64,000 nt of DNA from Bacteroidetes bacterium CG2_30_33_31 (GTDB lineage: Bacteria; Bacteroidota; Bacteroidia; Bacteroidales; UBA1556): the NCBI GenBank assembly GCA_001872625.1, contig MNXP01000021.1:1-64000 (forward strand), written 5' to 3'. Made by a program: the position numbers and the translations under genes. Positions within the stretch are counted from its first letter, which is position 1, and every line of letters begins with the position of its first letter. Shown piece by piece: positions 33,901 to 40,935 of the stretch. Below the pieces are notes generated by a model. The model did not search any database. It was given only the letters and a program-made list of their open reading frames with translations, and had not been told where the DNA came from.

Positions 33901-33991
33901 CAAATGTGGCATATCCGATGGCTATGGCAAAAATTATAAGCAATATTGCTGAAAATGCCATCGAAAAAAAAACTGAAAATAATTTCTTCAT
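30902..33991 (-). CDS. ccsBA: System II cytochrome c biogenesis ResB-CcsA fusion protein
   Basis: N-terminal ResB-like region; C-terminal CcsA WWD motif [34 protein letters not shown]. Confidence 0.93.
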   Translation of the reverse strand: [1029 protein letters not shown]

Positions 33992-34218
33992 AAGTTAAGG
34001 GGTTAATTTGAAGTTATCAAAATAGATATTTCTTGACGTTATTAAATAAAATTAAAAAATTATAAGCATTATTAAGTTTTTACTTTTTAAATTAGAGCCT
34101 AAGTCAAAACATGAATAAGACTATAAGACATTTAGCAGCTATTAGCTACAACTTTTATATTGTTTTCAGTATCATGTATTTATTATTCTTATAGATTTAG
34201 ATTCTATTTTCAAATAAT

Positions 34219-34839
34219 CTAATGATTATCTTCATGCCAGCCAGTGATAATTGACTTAAAATTTTTAAACGGCTTTTTCCCAATTGTACAAAAATAAATA
34301 TGCACAAATAGAAAAATCGAAACAATAAAACCACCAATTATATGCAGCATATCTGTAATAAATATTCCGCTGGTTTTTTGTAATTGATTTATTACTATCT
34401 CTGGAAACAATAATCCGAAGCCTGAAATTATTAATATTGGGAGCACTAAATACATTATTACCACATAGGAAAATTGCTGTAGAGGGTTAAATTTATTTGA
34501 CTCATTTATGGGAAAAGGAGGGGCTTCACCTTTGAAAATTCCAATTGAATAATAATATGATTGTTTCATCAGCTTGCTGATATATCCTTTAATTCTAAAA
34601 ATATAATGCTTGCTGTTTCCCGTGATAATATTTCCAACAATAAAAATAATATAATTAAATGCTAATAGAATTCCGCAGATATTATGAATAGCAACAGCCA
34701 AATCAAACCTCATAAATGGATATAAAGGATCTGAATATTGTAAGCTTATCCCTGTAATTATTAAAAATATTATAGCTAATGCATTTATTAAATGCCAAAT
34801 ACGTATTAATAATGGATATAAATATATTTTTGTGGACAT
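34219..34839 (-). CDS. b-type cytochrome (cytochrome b561 / Ni-Fe hydrogenase cyt b type)
   Basis: RIWHLINALAIIFLIITGISLQY, VAIHNICGILLAF, DMLHIIGGFIVSIFLFVHIYFC. Confidence 0.85.
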   Translation of the reverse strand: MSTKIYLYPLLIRIWHLINALAIIFLIITGISLQYSDPLYPFMRFDLAVAIHNICGILLAFNYIIFIVGNIITGNSKHYIFRIKGYISKLMKQSYYYSIGIFKGEAPPFPINESNKFNPLQQFSYVVIMYLVLPILIISGFGLLFPEIVINQLQKTSGIFITDMLHIIGGFIVSIFLFVHIYFCTIGKKPFKNFKSIITGWHEDNH

Positions 34840-34843
34840 GGAG

Positions 34844-35785
34844 TTATTTTTTAAGTATTATGCGTATAAAGGCATGAATAAAAATTATTAAAAGCACTAA
34901 TGAGAAAATACTAATACTTATAGAATTCAAATAGAAGTTCCTATTAGCACCAATTACAAAAGAATTCTTTAGCAAAACCCCATTAAAAAATCCGAATTTA
35001 TTTCTATTTTCTTTTATGTCATGCTTATATAGCGATGACATTAATAATGAATTATCCGAATGGCATTTCACACAAAGTTTTACCGCCTTTTCTTTTCCCA
35101 AAATGCGATGTGGTACTTTCAAGCTATCATTTTGCTGAGCATGACATTCCAAACATCTAACCTTTTTAAAATGTAATTCACGGTTTGGTAGCCAACTATG
35201 AGATTTTTCATCAATGGATGCAGTGCTATCTGACAGCAAATAGAATTTATTTTCTGTGTAATTATGACAATTTAAGCACATGTGATTACTGTAATCTACA
35301 ATTTTGTTAATATCAGTTTTGTTACGGGCATTCAACTCGTAATAATGCTGTTTATGGCATCTCTCACAATTAAAATCTTCGCCCATCAATTTACCATGAA
35401 TGCTCTTTTTAACTTCAACTTCAATCTCTTCAAAATGAAATTTTGCAAAAGTTTCGTCACTACCATGGCAGTCGAGGCAAGTATTTTTCGCCTCTAATTT
35501 TAATTCAGCTTTGTGTGGATAAATTTCATATTCAGTTGCATGACAATCAGTACATTGAAAACTTTTATGTACACCTTTCTTGTAAAGAGTTTTATTTATA
35601 ATAAAATATGGATTCATCCTATGATGAACTTCTTTGTCAATTACCCTATTATAGAATTTATAATAATCATTTCCATGACACTTCAAACACTTGTTATTAT
35701 TTGGTATCACAGTTTGAGTGAAAGAAGTAACAACTAAAAATAAGGCTAAAATACTTAAGCTTAAGCTTTTGTTAATTATACACAT
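34844..35785 (-). CDS. Membrane-anchored heptaheme cytochrome c
   Basis: Seven CxxCH (CLKCH, CTDCH, CLDCH, CERCH, CLNCH, CLECH, CVKCH), signal peptide, C-terminal TM. Confidence 0.88.
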   Translation of the reverse strand: MCIINKSLSLSILALFLVVTSFTQTVIPNNNKCLKCHGNDYYKFYNRVIDKEVHHRMNPYFIINKTLYKKGVHKSFQCTDCHATEYEIYPHKAELKLEAKNTCLDCHGSDETFAKFHFEEIEVEVKKSIHGKLMGEDFNCERCHKQHYYELNARNKTDINKIVDYSNHMCLNCHNYTENKFYLLSDSTASIDEKSHSWLPNRELHFKKVRCLECHAQQNDSLKVPHRILGKEKAVKLCVKCHSDNSLLMSSLYKHDIKENRNKFGFFNGVLLKNSFVIGANRNFYLNSISISIFSLVLLIIFIHAFIRIILKK

Positions 35786-35810
35786 AATAATAAGTTAAAA
35801 ATAAAAAAAA

Positions 35811-35835
35811 TAACTCAGAGAATTTCTCTGAGTTA
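35811..35835 (-). terminator. Hairpin terminator or attenuator within the cytochrome gene cluster
   Basis: taactcagaga-att-tctctgagtta; T-tract on the minus strand. Confidence 0.75.
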
Positions 35836-35847
35836 CCTACTAACAAA

Positions 35848-36264
35848 CTACTTTTTCAAAGTTCTCATATAATTTATTAAAGCCCAGCGGTCATTCTCGC
35901 TTAAAATTTTCTTTTCAAAATTAGGCATTTCGGTACGACCAACAATTGCTTCGTAATAAATTTCACCATCTGATTGTCCTTGAAATTTTGCAGATGAAAA
36001 ATCACCGCAATTTGTTTTAAGTGTTTTAGATCTTGGGCTATCTCCTTTACCCAAAGCTCCGTGGCAAGTTTTGCAATATTTGCTGTAAAGTGATTTTCCA
36101 GTATCGACATTTTTACCTGGAATTGGATTTTTCATACTCTTATATTTTGCTGGAATTGTCCAGGGCGCTGCTGCTTTCTGTTGTGGTACCGAAAAAGCAA
36201 AAACAATGATTATTGCTAATGTAGAAACAGATGCAAGAACTAATTTACTAAATTGTGTTTTCAT
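35848..36264 (-). CDS. Monoheme class I cytochrome c
   Basis: GKSLYSKYCKTCHGALGKGDSP...GRTEMPNFEKKILSENDRWALINYMRTL. Confidence 0.92.
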   Translation of the reverse strand: MKTQFSKLVLASVSTLAIIIVFAFSVPQQKAAAPWTIPAKYKSMKNPIPGKNVDTGKSLYSKYCKTCHGALGKGDSPRSKTLKTNCGDFSSAKFQGQSDGEIYYEAIVGRTEMPNFEKKILSENDRWALINYMRTLKK

Positions 36265-36294
36265 AATGTAAATATTTAAATGATTAAAAAAAAA

Positions 36295-37215
36295 TTAAAA
36301 GCTCCAAATTCGAGTTATTACAAAACCAAATGCCATACCACCTTTAGTGAAATCATTTACATTATGCATAATAATTTCTTGTGGCAAAATGCCAGCAGAT
36401 GTTCCAATAAATATTTGGAATGCATGAGCGCTCGTAGCTATTTCCAATCCAAATGCTAAATTTGGTTTAGGAGGATTTGTAAATGGTATATTTTCTGACA
36501 TAGATTTTAAATTCAATGGCATATCGTAAGTAAAAATAAATGATCCTTGAGGAGAAAATTTCATTTTGCCATTAAAATGTATCGCAATTTTATCATGTTC
36601 CATCAATGAATCAACAGCGTTGAAGTGTGTAAAACTCGCAGCGGCTTGTAGGCTTAGCCATTCATTAAATTTTCTACTAATAATGAGTTGTGAGAAGTAT
36701 GCCACCCTATCCCCAAATGAATAGGTTTTTCCAAATGCTGTTTTGTTTCTCGAATCAAAAGCCATATCGCCAAATAGTGATACTGCTATTGGAATAGTAT
36801 TTTTCCTAGTTTGCTCAAGAATTGTCCACTTAATATTAAAGTCGTTATACATATTCAACTTTGAAATACCCCAACCTAATTGTAGGTTTTTCAATATCAC
36901 ATAGTTGATGCCCATTCTGATATTAGCTCCTGGTGCATAAATACCCCATAAATCCCCAATACCGTTGGTGGACATAGAGCCAAAACGATGCTGAATTACA
37001 TACTCCAAAGTCTTAGATGATGGAATATAGGTCGTTTGTGCATCAATTAAATAGCCGCTGGAGAATGTTTCGCTAACGGGCTCATCTATAATAGATTCTT
37101 CTTCTATAGCTGCTGCTGTATCTACTACAACAACATTTGTATCTGTTTCAATTTCCTGAGCTGATATTCTTGTAGAAAATATCAACAAAAAAATGGAGAT
37201 TAATATTTTATTCAT
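36295..37215 (-). CDS. DUF5777-like outer-membrane beta-barrel protein
   Basis: Signal peptide; LEYVIQHRFGSM..IGDLWGIYAPGANIRMGINYVILKNLQLGWGISK pattern, alternating amphipathic strands. Confidence 0.75.
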   Translation of the reverse strand: MNKILISIFLLIFSTRISAQEIETDTNVVVVDTAAAIEEESIIDEPVSETFSSGYLIDAQTTYIPSSKTLEYVIQHRFGSMSTNGIGDLWGIYAPGANIRMGINYVILKNLQLGWGISKLNMYNDFNIKWTILEQTRKNTIPIAVSLFGDMAFDSRNKTAFGKTYSFGDRVAYFSQLIISRKFNEWLSLQAAASFTHFNAVDSLMEHDKIAIHFNGKMKFSPQGSFIFTYDMPLNLKSMSENIPFTNPPKPNLAFGLEIATSAHAFQIFIGTSAGILPQEIIMHNVNDFTKGGMAFGFVITRIWSF

Positions 37216-37225
37216 TTTCAGTGTA

Positions 37226-37600
37226 TTAATTGTTTTTTGCTCCTTGAGTTATCCACATTAAAATGATTGCAGCTTGATTATCAGTGTATTTTTTCCAACT
37301 GTGTGTAGATGTAGAGGCTAAAGGATGTTGATAAAGTTTGCTTTGAGCAGGGTCAGTGAGATTCAATAAACCCATAGAAGTTATTTCGCTGTATGCTGCG
37401 CTTGCAGATAAGTCTGGCCTTGTGCTTCCAGATTTGTGGCAACTAATACAAGTGGCATCAGAAAATATAGGCACCACTTGAGTGGCAAACTTTACTGTGT
37501 CTGTGGGATTTATAATAACCCCACTTTCTTTTATATTATATTTATAAGTGCAACTTCCAAAGAATAGCATTACAAATATTATCAAAAAAATTTTTTTCAT
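37226..37600 (-). CDS. Monoheme cytochrome c lipoprotein
   Basis: Lipobox FGSCTY; ATQVVPIFSDATCISCHKSGSTRPDLS. Confidence 0.85.
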   Translation of the reverse strand: MKKIFLIIFVMLFFGSCTYKYNIKESGVIINPTDTVKFATQVVPIFSDATCISCHKSGSTRPDLSASAAYSEITSMGLLNLTDPAQSKLYQHPLASTSTHSWKKYTDNQAAIILMWITQGAKNN

Positions 37601-37747
37601 TAGTATAATATTTAGTTAAGGTAATATTGAATTCATTTTTGAACTAAATTATTCTTTATTAAATTTCAAATTGGTTTTTATAAAAAGGAATCAGATTATT
37701 AATCCGATCCCTTTCAATTAATGTTTAATAAAATTATAAGAACTTAT

Positions 37748-38776
37748 TTATTTCTTAGCTGCTGCTATAGAATTTTCAAGAAGCTTTTTAGCATAGTTGA
37801 AATTATGTACACCTTTACTTTTATCTTCCATAACAAATTGATAATTGTATATAATTCCAGCATTGTCATTAGTATAAGTGCCAGTTACAACATTACCAGA
37901 AGCAGTCATATATCCTTTGGTTACTAAAATTGTTTTTAGGCTATCCAATAAATTTTGAGTTGTAGCTTGAGTGGCAATAATTTTATTCTTCAAGGAAGTT
38001 GCATCTGCATGGCAAGAAGTGCATCCTGCTGTATTTACTGTACCAGATGTTCCATACCTCATGCCTAATTGATGACCACCAGCTTGATTACCATAAGCTT
38101 TAGCCATGTGACATTGAACGCATGAATTGCTAACCATGGTAGTATGAGATGAATTTATATAACCTGTTCCTAATTCATATCCACCAGTACCATTAAATAA
38201 GTTTCCCTGAGGGCCATGATGAGTTCCATAACGAAAGCTCGTAATTGTAATAGTTGCAGACCCTTGAGATAAATCCCACATTGGATCAGGTTTTCTAATC
38301 TGATGACAATTAATACATAAATTAGCTTTTCCTTGATCGCTTGTAATTCCATTTACTTTGAAAACTACAGGAGTTGTTGCTGTCAAAGCCCAATCATCTT
38401 GCGTGTAAGTTGTGTGAATTTTGTGGCATGTGTAGCAATTTTGAGGATTTGGATTGCTAATCACGCTTGCACATACTTCAGCTCCAGTTTTGAGAACTTC
38501 TAAAAAACCTTGGCTTGTATGACAAGGTGCACAATCAACGGCATTTCTTGCATAATTTCCATTTACTGCATGCCCAGAAGCTGCCCATTGATTGCTTTTT
38601 TCGAAAATATTCTGTGAATTGTCGTGACATTTGATACAATCCACTGTCCCATTAGTTCCATTGGTACCATTAGTACCGTTGATGCCTGCAGGACCTTGAG
38701 GTCCCTCTTTAGTGCAGGATGCTATTATTAGTGTACTTAGAACTAATAATGCTGTAATTTTTTGTAATGATTTCAC
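37748..38776 (-). CDS. Hexaheme cytochrome c lipoprotein with collagen-like Gly-X-Y linker
   Basis: Lipobox IASCTK, GPQGPAGINGTNGTNGTNGT, six CxxCH (CIKCH, CAPCH, CYTCH, CINCH, CVQCH, CTSCH). Confidence 0.88.
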   Translation of the reverse strand: MKSLQKITALLVLSTLIIASCTKEGPQGPAGINGTNGTNGTNGTVDCIKCHDNSQNIFEKSNQWAASGHAVNGNYARNAVDCAPCHTSQGFLEVLKTGAEVCASVISNPNPQNCYTCHKIHTTYTQDDWALTATTPVVFKVNGITSDQGKANLCINCHQIRKPDPMWDLSQGSATITITSFRYGTHHGPQGNLFNGTGGYELGTGYINSSHTTMVSNSCVQCHMAKAYGNQAGGHQLGMRYGTSGTVNTAGCTSCHADATSLKNKIIATQATTQNLLDSLKTILVTKGYMTASGNVVTGTYTNDNAGIIYNYQFVMEDKSKGVHNFNYAKKLLENSIAAAKK

Positions 38777-38815
38777 TTGTATTTATATTTAATTTATAAA
38801 TTGTTAATTAGATAA

Positions 38816-38846
38816 CAAAATTATTTTTTGTTTTGCATCTAACAAT
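38816..38846 (-). promoter_or_regulatory. Candidate Bacteroidota sigma-ABfr promoter for the cytochrome gene cluster
   Basis: Minus strand ATTG-N19-TAATTTTG, matching TTTG-N19-21-TAnnTTTG with one mismatch at -33. Confidence 0.5.
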
Positions 38847-38858
38847 GATATAAATCAA
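38845..38858. promoter_or_regulatory. FNR-type box 1 (ATGAT-ataa-ATCAA, one mismatch)
   Basis: Compared with TTGAT-N4-ATCAA consensus. Confidence 0.55.
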
Positions 38859-38865
38859 AGCAAAA

Positions 38866-38879
38866 TTGATATATATCAA
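38866..38879. promoter_or_regulatory. FNR-type box 2 (perfect TTGAT-atat-ATCAA)
   Basis: Exact match to TTGAT-N4-ATCAA; centre 21 bp from box 1. Confidence 0.7.
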
Positions 38880-38894
38880 CAATGTGAAAAAATG

Positions 38895-39596
38895 TTAATT
38901 ATATTGACTTAACTTCTTGAGTTCATTTAAGTTATGTATTTCAAAATCATCTCCCTTAATTGAAATAATTTTATCTTCTTTATAGCTTTTCAGGATACGA
39001 ATCATGCACTCTTTAGATAAGGCACAAAAATCTGCCAAGTCTTGTCTCTTTAATGTTGTAGTGAATTTATTACTCTTATATATAATTGTAGAAAGATAAA
39101 TTATCATATCGGCAACTCTTGCATACATTGTCTTAGAGGTTAAATCGATGGTTCTATTTTTAGATTTAATGGCAAGTTGGTTTAATCTTTTTAATAAGGA
39201 AAGACTGAATTTAATGTTTGTTTCCAATACCTGTTTAAATGAATTTACTTCAAGTAAACATACCTTAATGTCTGTTATTGCTTGGAAGGATGAATGATGA
39301 ATTTCATCTACATAAAGGCCTGTAATTCCAAAAATATCTCCTGGCTGACTTATTCCAATAAGTAAGGTTTTGCCTTGGTGAGCTTCCGCAGTGATTTTTA
39401 CAAACCCTTCTCTTAAGCAAGCTATATGTGTAATTGCAGTAGATTGTTTGAAAATAGTTTCACCTGCTTTAAACTCAACTTCGCGTCTATGATAAAAAAG
39501 TATTTCTTTATTTTCTTTAGATAAATCGTTATATAGCAATGGCTTAACGGGGCAGCAGCATTCATTGCAATTTTCGTATTGAGCACAGTCAAACAT
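38895..39596 (-). CDS. Crp/Fnr-family regulator with Cys-rich N-terminus (FNR-like)
   Basis: MFDCAQYENCNECCCP, cNMP-like beta roll, SSFQAITDIKVCLLEV, C-terminal HTH with LSKECMIRILKSYKE; start moved to ATG 39596. Confidence 0.88.
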   Translation of the reverse strand: MFDCAQYENCNECCCPVKPLLYNDLSKENKEILFYHRREVEFKAGETIFKQSTAITHIACLREGFVKITAEAHQGKTLLIGISQPGDIFGITGLYVDEIHHSSFQAITDIKVCLLEVNSFKQVLETNIKFSLSLLKRLNQLAIKSKNRTIDLTSKTMYARVADMIIYLSTIIYKSNKFTTTLKRQDLADFCALSKECMIRILKSYKEDKIISIKGDDFEIHNLNELKKLSQYN

Positions 39597-39732
39597 ATTA
39601 TATAATTTTATCTTCCAGTTTATTATTGAGATTGCCAACAGACAAATAAAGCATTATTTTCCTAAATATGCAATATATTATTCAGATTCAAAAATACATT
39701 AATTTTTCTGTAGTCTAAAGAATTTTTTATTT

Positions 39733-40242
39733 TTATTTTTTTGTTTTATTATACTGGTCATAAGTCATTGTTTTGTATTTATTCTTTGCTATATAAGAAA
39801 GATATTGCATCCATCTATCTTTTGGTTGGTAACCTTTCACAATAGTAATACCCTTAGACTTTTCATCCATAAAAACATAGCTTGGATAGCTCAAATTTCC
39901 TTGTAAAAGTATTCGAGCAAAATCATGTACACTTCTTGCTTTGCCATAGTTTTTATTTGTAAACCTTTGTCCAGCAATAAATATAGTATCGCCACCTTCG
40001 GCATTAAATTTTACGCAATAGAAATTTTGGTTCATATATTTTACAACTGCAGGATTGGTAAATGTGCTTGCATCCATTTTTTTACACCATCCGCACCATT
40101 CAGTATAAACATCAACTATAATTTTTTTTGGTTTAGTACGTTGCAAATCAATAGCTTGTTGAAATGTGTACCACTTTACGACTTCGGTATTATTTGAAGG
40201 CATAAAGTTTAAACTTAATAATAATAAAATCAAGATATTCAT
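39733..40242 (-). CDS. Thioredoxin-fold protein (WCGWC active site)
   Basis: KIIVDVYTEWCGWCKKMDASTFTNPAVVKYMNQNFYCVKFNAE; probable start ATG 40242. Confidence 0.85.
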   Translation of the reverse strand: MNILILLLLSLNFMPSNNTEVVKWYTFQQAIDLQRTKPKKIIVDVYTEWCGWCKKMDASTFTNPAVVKYMNQNFYCVKFNAEGGDTIFIAGQRFTNKNYGKARSVHDFARILLQGNLSYPSYVFMDEKSKGITIVKGYQPKDRWMQYLSYIAKNKYKTMTYDQYNKTKK

Positions 40243-40256
40243 AACTACAAAAGTAA

Positions 40257-40290
40257 AAAAAAGCTGACTCAATTTGAGCCAGCTTTTTTT
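40257..40290 (-). terminator. Terminator after tpx
   Basis: aaaagctg..ctcaatttgag..cagctttt with T-tract on the minus strand. Confidence 0.7.
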
Positions 40291-40305
40291 AAATAGTTTA
40301 GAAAT

Positions 40306-40806
40306 TTATTTAATAACGCTTAAAGCTTTTTCATAATTGGGCTCATCAACAATTTCGGCTACTTGTTCAGTGTAAATAACTTTTCCTGTTTCATCAACTA
40401 TAACTACAGCGCGACTTTCCAGACCAGCAAGTGGTCCATTTGTAATTTCCACAGCATAGTCTCTACCAAAAGCCCCAGATCTAAAATCAGAAAGTGTATG
40501 TACGTTATCGAGACCTTCAGCCCCACAAAAACGCGCTTGAGCAAAAGGTAAATCCTTGGAGATACAAAGTACAACTGTATTTTTTAATTTCGATGCCTCT
40601 TGGTTAAATCTGCGCACTGATGCAGCGCAGGTGCCAGTATCCAAGCTTGGGAAAATATTTAAAATTATCTTTTGTCCTTTATAATCTGCCAATGATTTAA
40701 CAGATAAGTCATTCGCAACGAGTTTAAAATCAGCTGCTTTTGAGCCTATTTTAGGAAGATTTCCTAAGGTGTTAATTTTATTTCCTTTTAATGTTATTTC
40801 TGCCAT
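40306..40806 (-). CDS. tpx: Thiol peroxidase
   Basis: IILNIFPSLDTGTCAASVRRFNQEA, LCISKDLPFAQARFCGAEG. Confidence 0.95.
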   Translation of the reverse strand: MAEITLKGNKINTLGNLPKIGSKAADFKLVANDLSVKSLADYKGQKIILNIFPSLDTGTCAASVRRFNQEASKLKNTVVLCISKDLPFAQARFCGAEGLDNVHTLSDFRSGAFGRDYAVEITNGPLAGLESRAVVIVDETGKVIYTEQVAEIVDEPNYEKALSVIK

Positions 40807-40900
40807 TATACAATTAGTTAAATATGAGTGGCAAATATAAGCACATGTCTTTCGCTCATTTGTTAATAAATGTTTAATATTTTTTTAGTTCAGAAATAAT

Positions 40901-40908
40901 TAAATTTG
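40901..40908 (+). promoter_or_regulatory. Candidate TAnnTTTG promoter -7 element for dnaG
   Basis: TAAATTTG, overlaps the track's TTG start at 40906. Confidence 0.45.
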
Positions 40909-40935
40909 CCTCCTAATTTTAAAGCTATAATCTGT

